The translations under genes were made by a program, and so were the position numbers. 64,000 nucleotides of DNA from Sphingobacterium sp. (lineage in GTDB: Bacteria > Bacteroidota > Bacteroidia > Sphingobacteriales > Sphingobacteriaceae). The notes under the pieces were generated by a model, which was not told the origin of the DNA, ran no database searches, and saw only the letters and a list, made by a program, of their open reading frames with translations. Below, piece by piece: positions 1 through 8,541 of this stretch. Within the stretch, counting starts at the first letter, position 1; each line of letters starts with the position of its first letter. Location of the stretch: contig JAITTY010000006.1 in the NCBI GenBank assembly GCA_031286695.1, forward strand, positions 806,001 through 870,000, in the 5' to 3' direction.

Positions 1-458
1 GGACAGCCAACAAGAATTCAGTTAGTATCCAGCGTGGACCATTAACCTATGCGCTCAAAATCAAAGAGAATTATGTGAAAAAGGACAGTAAGGCTTCGGC
101 AATTGGGGATTCCAAATGGCAGGAGACTGCAGATCCATCAAAATGGCCATCCTATGAAATCCTTCCTGCAAGTGAGTGGAACTATGGACTTGTACAAAAT
201 CAGCTACAAGCTGTTGATCAATTAAAAGTTGTCAAACGACCATGGCCTAAAGATGCATTTCCTTTCGACGCAGAAGCAGTGCCCATTTCGATTCTTGTGA
301 AAGCGAAACGTATTGATGGATGGAAAATTGATGAAAACGGGTTAACTGGTGTATTGCCACTGAGTCCCGTCGAAAGTACGGGCGAGGTACAGGAAGTTGA
401 ACTGATTCCGATGGGAGCAGCACGTTTACGCATTGCTGCTTTTCCAACTGTGAAATAA
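1..458 (+). CDS. Glycoside hydrolase GH127/DUF1680-type, C-terminal fragment
   Basis: The reading frame is open from the left edge (codons start at position 3) to the stop at 456-458, so the true start lies outside the window. The visible ~151 residues begin with a segment reading S-I-Q-R-G-P-L-T-Y-A-L, a hallmark of the C-terminal beta-sandwich region of GH127 (DUF1680) beta-L-arabinofuranosidases. The catalytic (alpha/alpha)6 barrel is not in the window, so active-site residues cannot be checked. The next gene, a GH2 enzyme, begins 38 bp downstream on the same strand, and more carbohydrate genes follow, which fits a polysaccharide-utilization operon. Substrate (beta-L-arabinofuranosides) is inferred from family only. 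Confidence 0.75.
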   Translation, partial: TANKNSVSIQRGPLTYALKIKENYVKKDSKASAIGDSKWQETADPSKWPSYEILPASEWNYGLVQNQLQAVDQLKVVKRPWPKDAFPFDAEAVPISILVKAKRIDGWKIDENGLTGVLPLSPVESTGEVQEVELIPMGAARLRIAAFPTVK

Positions 459-496
459 TGTAAATACGATATAAATAAATGACTTAACGATTTTTT

Positions 497-2341
497 ATGA
501 TGAAGAAAACCCTATTTTTTGCCAGTTTGATGATGGCAGCACAATTGAACTTTGCTCAGGATTGGAAACCCGCAGGGTCACATATATTAACTCCTTGGGG
601 CGAGAAAGTAACGGCACAAAAGCCACATCCTGAATATCCTAGACCACAATTAACCAGAACCAATAACTGGCAGAATTTAAATGGACTATGGAAATATGCT
701 GTCACTCCAGTAGGCACTAAAGAGATTCCTCGTCAATGGGCCGGAAATATCCTTGTTCCTTTTGCTATTGAATCGGCATTGTCTGGTGTTGGTAAAGAGG
801 TCGGAAAAGATAAAGCCTTATGGTATAATAATACCATAACATTGGACAAGTCTGTCAATAAAAATAAAGTCCTGTTGCATTTTGGCGCGGTAGATTGGCA
901 ATGTGATGTTTATATAAATAACCAATTGGTCGGAAGACATGAAGGGGGCTTTGATCCTTTTTCGATGGATGTGACAAGCTTTCTAAAGAAAGGAGCAAAA
1001 CAGGAAATAGCCATTCGGGTATGGGATCCGACTGATGATGGACCTCAACCACGCGGTAAACAGGTAAATAAGCCGAATGGTATATGGTACACACCAGTTA
1101 CGGGAATTTGGCAGACCGTTTGGTTAGAAAGTGTTCCACAAACTTATATAGTGAGCACCAAACAGACTCCGCGATTGGATGATGCTGTCTTGGCTTTTCA
1201 AGCTTCCGTAGAAGGAAGTCAAGCCGGTGACGAGATAAAGGTGCGTGCATTGGATGGCGGAAAGCTTATTAAAGAGCAAATAGGACAACCCAATACATCT
1301 TTTGATCTTTCGGTACCCAATTTGGAGCCCTGGTCGCCGAGTAACCCTAAGCTCTATGATTTGGAAATTCAGCTAATTCGAAAAGGAAAAATCGTAGACC
1401 AGGCGAAAAGCTATTTTGCTATGCGGAAAATAGCTATGCAGAAAGACGAAAATGGTGTTCAACGTTTAATGTTAAACAATAAGTTTACCTTCCAATATGG
1501 TCCATTGGATCAAGGCTGGTGGCCAGATGGTCTACATACAGCACCCACGGATGAAGCGCTGAAGTTTGATGTCGTCAAAACAAAGGAAATGGGATTCAAT
1601 ATGATCCGTAAACATATCAAAGTAGAACCGGCGCGCTGGTACCGTTACTGCGATAGTATAGGTATGCTTGTCTGGCAAGATATGCCTAGCGGCGATCTTG
1701 GCGGAAACCATTGGGATATGCAACCGGGAAAAATATCAGGTGGCAATCGGGATAAAGTACGTTCGCAGGAATCTGAGGGTTACTACAGAAAAGAGTGGAA
1801 AACCATTATGGAGGTATTGCACAACTACCCAAGTATTGTCATCTGGGTACCTTTTAATGAGGCTTGGGGGCAATTTAAAACAAAAGAAATAACGGAATGG
1901 ACAATGGCTAATGATCCTTCAAGACTCGTAAATAGTGCCAGTGGTGGTAACTTTATGGAAACTGGACATATCTTGGATATCCATAATTATCCGGACGCAG
2001 CCATGCCTGATCCAAATTTGTTTGGCGCTAAGCAAGTGCTTGCATTGGGTGAATTTGGTGGTCTGGGATTACCGATCGATGGGCATTCCTGGCAGCAAAA
2101 AGACAACTGGGGATACCAAAGTTTTAAAAATAAAACGGAATTATTGGAGCGCTATAAACGCCTGATCCATGACTTGACACGTCTAATTCCTATGGGATTG
2201 TCTGCCGCTGTTTATACACAGACAACAGATGTGGAAGTAGAAACAAATGGTTTGATGACCTATGATCGTAAAGTTGTCAAAATGCCTGAAGCGGAATTGA
2301 AAGCTGCACATCAGGCGCTTTATAATGCACCTACCAAATAA
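497..2341 (+). CDS. Glycoside hydrolase family 2 enzyme (beta-galactosidase/glucuronidase-like)
   Basis: This is a 614-residue exported protein with a signal peptide at residues 1-20 (cleavage near F-A-Q). The N-terminal jelly-roll sugar-binding domain (about 50-215) is followed by an immunoglobulin-like domain and a TIM barrel (about 310-610). The acid/base is E455 in the F-N-E-A-W-G motif and the nucleophile is E519 in L-G-E-F-G-G, both in the expected order and spacing for GH2. It is short for a GH2 beta-galactosidase and has no C-terminal accessory domains. It acts in the periplasm or on the surface, removing terminal sugars from a plant-type glycan. The exact sugar (galactoside, glucuronide or arabinopyranoside) cannot be read from sequence alone. 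Confidence 0.85.
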   Translation: MMKKTLFFASLMMAAQLNFAQDWKPAGSHILTPWGEKVTAQKPHPEYPRPQLTRTNNWQNLNGLWKYAVTPVGTKEIPRQWAGNILVPFAIESALSGVGKEVGKDKALWYNNTITLDKSVNKNKVLLHFGAVDWQCDVYINNQLVGRHEGGFDPFSMDVTSFLKKGAKQEIAIRVWDPTDDGPQPRGKQVNKPNGIWYTPVTGIWQTVWLESVPQTYIVSTKQTPRLDDAVLAFQASVEGSQAGDEIKVRALDGGKLIKEQIGQPNTSFDLSVPNLEPWSPSNPKLYDLEIQLIRKGKIVDQAKSYFAMRKIAMQKDENGVQRLMLNNKFTFQYGPLDQGWWPDGLHTAPTDEALKFDVVKTKEMGFNMIRKHIKVEPARWYRYCDSIGMLVWQDMPSGDLGGNHWDMQPGKISGGNRDKVRSQESEGYYRKEWKTIMEVLHNYPSIVIWVPFNEAWGQFKTKEITEWTMANDPSRLVNSASGGNFMETGHILDIHNYPDAAMPDPNLFGAKQVLALGEFGGLGLPIDGHSWQQKDNWGYQSFKNKTELLERYKRLIHDLTRLIPMGLSAAVYTQTTDVEVETNGLMTYDRKVVKMPEAELKAAHQALYNAPTK

Positions 2342-2431
2342 TTGATAACTATATGGCCGCAACTCGGGTTGCGGCCTAAATTTATCGCTGAAAGTATACC
2401 TGTCAACCTAAACCTATTTTATACGAAATCA

Positions 2432-4906
2432 ATGAAATTAAAATTACTAATTGCAACGGCTATTGTGTGTCAATCGGTATCGTCGTTTGCACAAAAACAA
2501 GTCCTTAAGAATGAGCTTCGCGCGCCTGCCTATCCTTTAGTAACAATTGACCCCAATACAAGTGCCTGGTCCTATAGTAACGAATTAAATGCGGATGTTG
2601 TACGACATTGGACCGGAAAATCCTTCCCCTTATTGGGTGTCCTTAAAGTGGATGGGAAATCCTATCGCTTCTTAGGTAAAGAAGAAGCGGAACTCTTGCC
2701 TTTGGCACGGATGGGCGAACATGCGGCATGGACGGGAAGTTACGTTGTCAGCGAACCCGCTTCTGACTGGATGAAACCTTCATTTGATGCGCGGCAATGG
2801 AAGACTGGGGCAGCACCATTCGGTACCAAGGACAAAGAACCCAATGTGGAGACTGATTGGCAGGAACCTAAAATTTGGATTAGAAGGGAAGTTGAACTGA
2901 GTGAGGATCTTACGGGCAAATCCGTATATATAGAATTTACACATGACGATGACGCTATTTTGTATGTCAACGGTATTGAGGTTGCTAATACAGGCAATTC
3001 GACAGGTAAAAATAGTCGGGTCAAGCTGCCTGAACATGTCGTAAAAACATTGAAAAAAGGAAAAAATATACTGGCGGGTTATTGCTATAATAGGGTAGCG
3101 AACGGATATTTTGATTTTGGACTCTTTACAGAAAAAGAAGGTAGCATTCAATTTGACAATGAGGCGAAGCAGATCGCTTCCAATGTGCAGGCAACACAGA
3201 CACATTACACGTTTAATTGCGGGCCCGTCGATTTAAATATTACATTTACTGCGCCGATGTTTCTGGATAAATTGGACTTAATGGCTAGACCCGTAAATTA
3301 TCTTTCCTATATGGTCCATGCGAAGGATGGCAAGAAACACCAGGTACAACTTTATTTGGAGGCAGCACCAAATTGGGCACTGAATTCTCCACTTCAAGAT
3401 GCGGCAAGCAGTTCCTTTATCTCTGGAAATCTCCAGTTTGTAAAGACAGGAAGCAAAAGCCAGCAGATTCTAGGAAGGAAAGGTGACGACCTACGGATAG
3501 ATTGGGGGTATTTTTATATGGCTGGGACAAAATCAAAGACTAAGTCCGCGGTCGGAAATAGTCATCAATTACGGTCTAATTTTCTGAAGAGTGAAAATAG
3601 CTCTTCAGAAAATGGAGGTCAACAATTGGCACTGATGCAAACTTTTGATGTTTCATCGAGCTATCAGGATAAGATCTTGTTGGGGTATGATGATCTGTAC
3701 TCCATCCAATATTTTGGGCAAAATTTACGGCCTTATTGGAATACTAGTGGAAATAGTACGATTGAGAAGCAATTTGAACTGGCTGACAAAGAGTATACTG
3801 CTCTCAAAAAGGCTGCTGATAAATTTGATGCTGAATTATGGGGTACAGCGCTGCGCAACGGAGGTGAGGACTATGCTGCACTATGTGCCTTGGCCTATAG
3901 ACAGGCAATCGCTGCCCATAAACTTGTCAAGGCACCTAATGGTGATCTGCTTTTACTGTCCAAGGAAAATGATAGCAATGGATCAATAGGAACGGTTGAT
4001 GTAACCTATCCTTCAGCTCCGATTTTCTTATACTATAATCCGGAATTGGCAAAAGCACTAATGAACGCTATTTTTTATTATAGTGAAAGTAATAAGTGGA
4101 CAAAGCCTTTTGCGGCGCATGACGTTGGAACCTATCCTTTGGCGAATGGCCAAACCTACGGTGGGGATATGCCCGTGGAAGAATCAGGCAATATGCTGAT
4201 ATTAACTTATGCTTTAGCCAAGGTCGAAGGCAATGCAGCTTATGCCAAAAAACATTGGAAAGTGCTATCTACCTGGGTAGATTACCTAGTAGATAAAGGT
4301 CTTGACCCCGAAAATCAGTTGTGTACAGATGATTTTGCAGGCCATTTTGCGCATAATGCCAATTTATCAATTAAAGCTATTTTAGGTATCGCATCTTACG
4401 GTTATCTGGCCCAAATGTTTGGTGAAGAGGCTACGGCGAAAAAGTATCTGACCGAAGCAAAAGCAATGGCTATGAAATGGAAAGAGATGGCCGAAGATGG
4501 GGATCACTATAAGTTAACTTTTGATAAAAGTGGAACCTGGAGTCAAAAGTATAATATGGTCTGGGATAAATTGCTTAAGATGGATATTTTCGACCCTTCT
4601 ATCCGTGAAACTGAAATTAAATACTATCTCGGCAAACAAAATAAATACGGACTTCCCCTGGACAATCGTCAGCCTTATACCAAAACCGATTGGATTATTT
4701 GGACGGCGACCATGGCAGATGATAAGCCTACCTTTGAGGCATTTTTGAAGCCAGTCTACCGTTTTATGAACGAAACAACAGACCGTGTTCCCATGTCGGA
4801 TTGGACGTATACAGACCGTCCTAAGAGAGCTGGATTTAAAGCAAGATCCGTTGTTGGGGGCTATTTTATCAAAATGTTGGAAGAGAAATTGGGAAAAGCA
4901 AAATAG
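2432..4906 (+). CDS. DUF4965/glutaminase-like (GtaA-type) six-hairpin protein
   Basis: The start is taken at ATG 2432, which gives a clean signal peptide (residues 1-20, ending S-F-A-Q); the open frame runs further upstream but without a sensible leader. The 824-residue product has the order seen in Bacteroidota DUF4964/DUF5127/DUF4965/DUF1793 proteins. A region at about 107-232 (S-D-W-M-K-P-S-F-D onwards, with R-R-E-V-E and L-Y-V-N-G) looks like an inserted galactose-binding jelly roll. The C-terminal alpha-barrel contains H-D-V-G-T-Y-P and P-V-E-E-S-G-N-M. Fungal relatives are called glutaminase A, but in glycan loci the activity is generally unproven and a glycosidase role is plausible. 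It lies between GH2 and GH43 on the same strand. Confidence 0.8.
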   Translation: MKLKLLIATAIVCQSVSSFAQKQVLKNELRAPAYPLVTIDPNTSAWSYSNELNADVVRHWTGKSFPLLGVLKVDGKSYRFLGKEEAELLPLARMGEHAAWTGSYVVSEPASDWMKPSFDARQWKTGAAPFGTKDKEPNVETDWQEPKIWIRREVELSEDLTGKSVYIEFTHDDDAILYVNGIEVANTGNSTGKNSRVKLPEHVVKTLKKGKNILAGYCYNRVANGYFDFGLFTEKEGSIQFDNEAKQIASNVQATQTHYTFNCGPVDLNITFTAPMFLDKLDLMARPVNYLSYMVHAKDGKKHQVQLYLEAAPNWALNSPLQDAASSSFISGNLQFVKTGSKSQQILGRKGDDLRIDWGYFYMAGTKSKTKSAVGNSHQLRSNFLKSENSSSENGGQQLALMQTFDVSSSYQDKILLGYDDLYSIQYFGQNLRPYWNTSGNSTIEKQFELADKEYTALKKAADKFDAELWGTALRNGGEDYAALCALAYRQAIAAHKLVKAPNGDLLLLSKENDSNGSIGTVDVTYPSAPIFLYYNPELAKALMNAIFYYSESNKWTKPFAAHDVGTYPLANGQTYGGDMPVEESGNMLILTYALAKVEGNAAYAKKHWKVLSTWVDYLVDKGLDPENQLCTDDFAGHFAHNANLSIKAILGIASYGYLAQMFGEEATAKKYLTEAKAMAMKWKEMAEDGDHYKLTFDKSGTWSQKYNMVWDKLLKMDIFDPSIRETEIKYYLGKQNKYGLPLDNRQPYTKTDWIIWTATMADDKPTFEAFLKPVYRFMNETTDRVPMSDWTYTDRPKRAGFKARSVVGGYFIKMLEEKLGKAK

Positions 4907-4948
4907 CTTTTCCTATGATATAGAAAATAATATAAATAGAATAATAAG

Positions 4949-6049
4949 ATGTTGAATGCAATGTTGTTAAGATATTGGATTGGCGGAGTTGTCGTACTGA
5001 ACTTGTTGAGCTCCTGCGGAAGCGCTACAGGTTCAGTGAAGCAGTCGGGTCAAATAACAAATGCTAGGGCTCAGCATAAGACCTACAGCAATCCGGTTTT
5101 TGAGCCTATACTTGCTGATCCTACAGTCGTTAGAGATCCTCAGAGCAAAATGTTCTATGCGTACGGGACAGCCGACAATTGGGGCGACGGAAAGGGGCAA
5201 CGTTTGGTGTCTATTCTACAATCGGCTGATCTTGCTCATTGGACTTGGATTGGCACGGCCTTCAACTCAAAACCGAGCTGGAAAGCCGAGGGAGGAATCT
5301 GGGCACCAGATGTGGTGAGGTTAAATGGTAAGTATATCTTATATTATGCCTATTCAACATGGGGGGACCCCAACCCCGGTATCGGTGTAGCCCTAGCAGA
5401 TAGACCGGAAGGCCCCTTTATCGATCAAGGTAAACTTTTTGATAGCAAGGAGATCAATGTGCCGAATTCAATAGACCCTTATTTTTTTACAGAAAATGGG
5501 CAGAATTATCTGTTCTGGGGTAGTTTTAGTGATGCAAATACGCAGGGAACATATGGTGTTGAACTCGATGAAAATGGGACCGCGGTACCTGATTTAAATA
5601 AAAAATTTAAAGTTGCCGCAGGAGATTTTGAAGCTGTGGTGATCTATAAACGAAAAGGATATTATTACTTTATCGGATCCAAAGGCTCCTGTTGTGAAGG
5701 AGAAAAAAGCAGTTACCATGTTCTTGTGGGCCGCTCTCGCAATCTGAAAGGACCCTATGTGGATCAGGAAGGTCGCAATCTTACACAGCGGGGGAGTGGA
5801 ACACTGTTGTTAAAAGGAAATGATAAATTTGTGGGGACGGGCCATACTTCGCGCATTATTACAGATGACAAGGGAAAAGATTGGATACTCTATCATGGTA
5901 TAGATCCAAAACAGCCTCGTGTGGCTACGGGGGGAAATCGCCGGATGCTATTTTTGGATCAGATTGTCTGGGATAAGGACTGGCCCAAAATTGAAGGGGC
6001 AACCAGCAGTGTTGAGGGGCAACCAGCACCAACGTTTAATATTAAATAG
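4949..6049 (+). CDS. Glycoside hydrolase family 43 lipoprotein (arabinosidase/xylosidase-like)
   Basis: This 366-residue five-bladed beta-propeller enzyme has a lipoprotein signal with lipobox L-S-S-C (Cys23), so it should be anchored in the outer or inner membrane. The GH43 catalytic triad is visible: D57 in I-L-A-D-P-T (base), D176 in S-I-D-P-Y (pKa modulator) and E228 in D-F-E-A (acid). G-I-W-A-P-D and G-H-T-S-R are further family signatures. GH43 members cleave alpha-L-arabinofuranosides or beta-xylosides. With the neighbouring GH127-type fragment, an arabinose-containing substrate is the best inference. It is the last gene of the same-strand carbohydrate run, 42 bp after the previous gene. 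Confidence 0.88.
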   Translation: MLNAMLLRYWIGGVVVLNLLSSCGSATGSVKQSGQITNARAQHKTYSNPVFEPILADPTVVRDPQSKMFYAYGTADNWGDGKGQRLVSILQSADLAHWTWIGTAFNSKPSWKAEGGIWAPDVVRLNGKYILYYAYSTWGDPNPGIGVALADRPEGPFIDQGKLFDSKEINVPNSIDPYFFTENGQNYLFWGSFSDANTQGTYGVELDENGTAVPDLNKKFKVAAGDFEAVVIYKRKGYYYFIGSKGSCCEGEKSSYHVLVGRSRNLKGPYVDQEGRNLTQRGSGTLLLKGNDKFVGTGHTSRIITDDKGKDWILYHGIDPKQPRVATGGNRRMLFLDQIVWDKDWPKIEGATSSVEGQPAPTFNIK

Positions 6050-6116
6050 AATTTTCAATAGCTAGCAGTGGATCTCCGATTTTTGTTGGTCTTGATTTTC
6101 GCTGTCGATAAAAAAT

Positions 6117-7178
6117 ATGATACATCAAACGAAGAAACATTTTGAACTTCTTGACGCCATGCGTGGGGTGGCTGCAATCGCAGTCGTCCTGTTTCACTTT
6201 ATGGAAATCGCACAACCGGATTACCGCAATAGTTTTATTCCACATAGTTACTTAGCCGTTGATTTCTTCTTTTGTTTATCGGGTTTTGTGATTGCCTATG
6301 CCTACGATCAGAAGTTGGTCACAATTGGTCTAAAAAGATTCTTTCTCTTACGTTTGCTGCGATTGCACCCATTGGTTATAATCGGTACATTGATTGGTTT
6401 ATTCGCATTTATTTATGATCCATTCAGTAATTTGGCCGGCTCATTTTCAGTCTTGCAAAAGATGGGGATGTTCATCAGTGGGATAACGCTGATACCATAT
6501 CCCGCTGTACCAGAACGATATTTTAATCTTTTTCATTTAAACCCACCTACATGGTCGCTATTTTGGGAATATATCGCCAATATAGCCTATGCTTTGGTCC
6601 TGGTACGGATTCCAAAAAAGTTTCTTTGGGGAATAGTGCTCCTCGGTGCAGCAGCGCTATGTGCCGAATCATTTCGTTCGGGCTATTTAGCTGTCGGTTT
6701 TGGAGCAGACAATTTTTGGGCTGGCGGAATTCGTTTATGGTTTTCGTTTTCAATGGGACTACTTATTTTTAGATCCAACTGGACTATTTCGAACAAGCTT
6801 CCTTTTTTCAGTGTTCTAGGTCTACTTGCCGCCGTATTTTTTATTCCATTTTCTGAAGCTTATGGTAAATATATTGATCCTATTGTCGTTATCTTCTATT
6901 TTCCTTTATTACTCATGTTGGGGATAGGAGGGCAGCCTGTTTTTGGAGAGGTGAAGAAGTTATGCAAGTTCTTGGGTGATATTTCCTATCCACTCTATAT
7001 CATTCATTATCCATTTATTTGGATTTTTATGAGCTACGTGGAACTCCATCACCCATCGAATAAGCAAATGGCTGCGATAATTGTAATTGGAATGCTGTTG
7101 TTGATTTTTTTATCTCTATTAGTCTTTAAATATTTAGATGAGCCTTTTCGGAAATATTACGGTCGGAAACTAAAGTAA
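6117..7178 (+). CDS. Acyltransferase 3 family membrane protein
   Basis: This is a 353-residue integral membrane protein with about ten hydrophobic segments. The N-terminal motif F-E-L-L-D-A-M-R-G-V-A-A, followed by L-F-H-F and by V-D-F-F-F-C-L-S-G-F, is characteristic of acyltransferase-3 (OatA/NodX/ExoZ-like) enzymes, which transfer acetyl or other acyl groups to cell-surface sugars. The conserved His is in the first helix. The substrate is unknown. It sits 67 bp after the GH43 gene on the same strand but shares no clear function with it. Its 3' end overlaps the convergent hydrolase gene by 9 bp. Confidence 0.85.
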   Translation: MIHQTKKHFELLDAMRGVAAIAVVLFHFMEIAQPDYRNSFIPHSYLAVDFFFCLSGFVIAYAYDQKLVTIGLKRFFLLRLLRLHPLVIIGTLIGLFAFIYDPFSNLAGSFSVLQKMGMFISGITLIPYPAVPERYFNLFHLNPPTWSLFWEYIANIAYALVLVRIPKKFLWGIVLLGAAALCAESFRSGYLAVGFGADNFWAGGIRLWFSFSMGLLIFRSNWTISNKLPFFSVLGLLAAVFFIPFSEAYGKYIDPIVVIFYFPLLLMLGIGGQPVFGEVKKLCKFLGDISYPLYIIHYPFIWIFMSYVELHHPSNKQMAAIIVIGMLLLIFLSLLVFKYLDEPFRKYYGRKLK

Positions 7179-8114
7179 ATGGCGATGAAGCCAGTTACTG
7201 ATGAACTGGAATACCTCCATTTTGCAGTCTTCATTAAGAATTTCATGCCGCATGCCTGCATATAATTTAAGGGTTATATCGATTTGCCCCTGTGCACTTA
7301 ACTGTGCAGCACTTTTTTCAACGCCTATTCCAAAATCTCCAATTGGATCATCCTGTCCGCTGATAAATACAATTGGTAGATCGTTTGGGATATTCTTGGT
7401 AGCCTCGATATCCGTCGCTTGCAAGGAAAGGTCTAACACGGTATGAAACCCATTGTTGGTAAACAATCCCCCACAAAGTGGGTCTTCCAAAAATGAAATA
7501 CGGTTTGCCTGATTTATGCTTAACCAATTGCTGTTATTTTGGTTGGGCTCATTCTTAAATCGAGCATTATTGCGTTTGTCAAAAATACGATTGATCAATT
7601 TACTTCTTCTTTTGGGGGCAATATTATTGAGAAGAGTAAGTAAAAGGCGAAAGGCCGTGGATCCTTTTTGACGTTGGCCTGTCCCTACGATAATGGCCCC
7701 CTTAAATTGCCTGCCAATTTTTTGTAAAACACAACGCGTAACAAAGGATCCCATGGAGTGCCCTAAAATAAATTGAGGCAGTTGCGGATAGGTTTCACGT
7801 AAGAAGTTACTCATTGTAATGGCGTCATCAATGAGTTGTTCTTTAGCCCCATGCTGTTTAAAATACCCCAATTGATCGGCATCTAGAGCTGTCTTTCCAT
7901 GACCCAATTGATCGTAGGTTAAAACCGCAAAATTCTGTGTCGTTAGATAATTGGCTAATTCCTGATACCGACCGCTATGTTCCTGCATGCCATGGACGAG
8001 GAGTAGTGTTCCCAATATCGGATTATTGTCTGGCTCATAAAGACGATAGAAAGTTTTATGTTCACTTTCAGTTGTCGTAGGGATTGTATAAAAATTGGAT
8101 GCTACTTTGCTCAT
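7170..8114 (-). CDS. Alpha/beta hydrolase (monoacylglycerol lipase-like, serine aminopeptidase S33 fold)
   Basis: This 314-residue cytosolic hydrolase has no signal peptide. L-L-V-H-G-M-Q-E-H-S-G-R-Y at about 38-50 is the oxyanion-hole region typical of monoglyceride lipase or lysophospholipase-like enzymes (PldB group). The nucleophile is S120 in G-H-S-M-G-S, the acid is probably in G-Q-D-D-P-I-G-D, and the His is in G-M-R-H-E. The catalytic order Ser-Asp-His is complete. It likely hydrolyses lipid monoesters; the real substrate is unproven. It is transcribed alone and converges with the acyltransferase gene. Confidence 0.85.
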   Translation of the reverse strand: MSKVASNFYTIPTTTESEHKTFYRLYEPDNNPILGTLLLVHGMQEHSGRYQELANYLTTQNFAVLTYDQLGHGKTALDADQLGYFKQHGAKEQLIDDAITMSNFLRETYPQLPQFILGHSMGSFVTRCVLQKIGRQFKGAIIVGTGQRQKGSTAFRLLLTLLNNIAPKRRSKLINRIFDKRNNARFKNEPNQNNSNWLSINQANRISFLEDPLCGGLFTNNGFHTVLDLSLQATDIEATKNIPNDLPIVFISGQDDPIGDFGIGVEKSAAQLSAQGQIDITLKLYAGMRHEILNEDCKMEVFQFISNWLHRHLL

Positions 8115-8249
8115 TATACCGCTTTATTTTAAGTAAACTAAGATAATTTTAGTGCATTTGCAAGTTTAACAATCTTCTTTCCGATTTTGTTCGGATGAGA
8201 CCGAAAGCCTTTAAGGGCAGTTGATCAATGAAAATTAGCACGATTAATT

Positions 8250-8279
8250 TTTGTGGTTTGGGAATATTTTTTAGATTTG
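8250..8279 (+). promoter_or_regulatory. Predicted Bacteroidota promoter for the ankyrin/flavin operon
   Basis: TTTG at 8250-8253 and a perfect TAnnTTTG element (TAGATTTG) at 8272-8279 are separated by 18 bp, close to the Bacteroidota sigma-A arrangement of 19-21. The predicted transcript start is near 8286, leaving a leader of about 255 nt before the ATG at 8542. The rest of the 391-bp gap (8115-8505) holds a short open frame at 8382-8483 and nothing else I recognise. Confidence 0.5.
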
Positions 8280-8381
8280 CATTAATTTAGAATTAATTTA
8301 AATAAAGTAGTTATTCTGTTTTAAACATGGGCTTGTCTGTATGCAGAAATTGTTGTAAAAAATCGAATTCGGAAAGCTTCC

Positions 8382-8483
8382 ATGTTCTTAAAATATACGC
8401 ATTTACACTTATATTCTGATGAAACCTGCACGATGTATTTCGACCCAAGTTATCGTATGACTGAAGCTCAATTTGCTGAATAA
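8382..8483 (+). CDS. Possible 33-residue leader ORF or gene remnant
   Basis: An ATG at 8382 opens 33 codons ending in TAA at 8481-8483, inside the long predicted leader of the ankyrin operon. The frame is open upstream to 8325. The peptide ends M-Y-F-D-P-S-Y-R-M-T-E-A-Q-F-A-E, which reads like real protein rather than random AT-rich translation. No family is recognised. It could be a leader peptide, a small protein or the tail of a decayed gene. Confidence 0.2.
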   Translation: MFLKYTHLHLYSDETCTMYFDPSYRMTEAQFAE

Positions 8484-8541
8484 TTGAGTAGGGAATGAAT
8501 AGGCCATGTTACTTCATCAACTTCAAAAGACAAATAAAAGG

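Noticed and set aside
2342..2431. N-terminal extension of the DUF4965 frame
   Set aside because: It begins directly after the GH2 stop and lacks a leader; the ATG at 2432 gives a canonical signal peptide.
2780..3205. 141-residue minus-strand open frame
   Set aside because: Antisense to the well-supported DUF4965 gene; no recognisable protein features.
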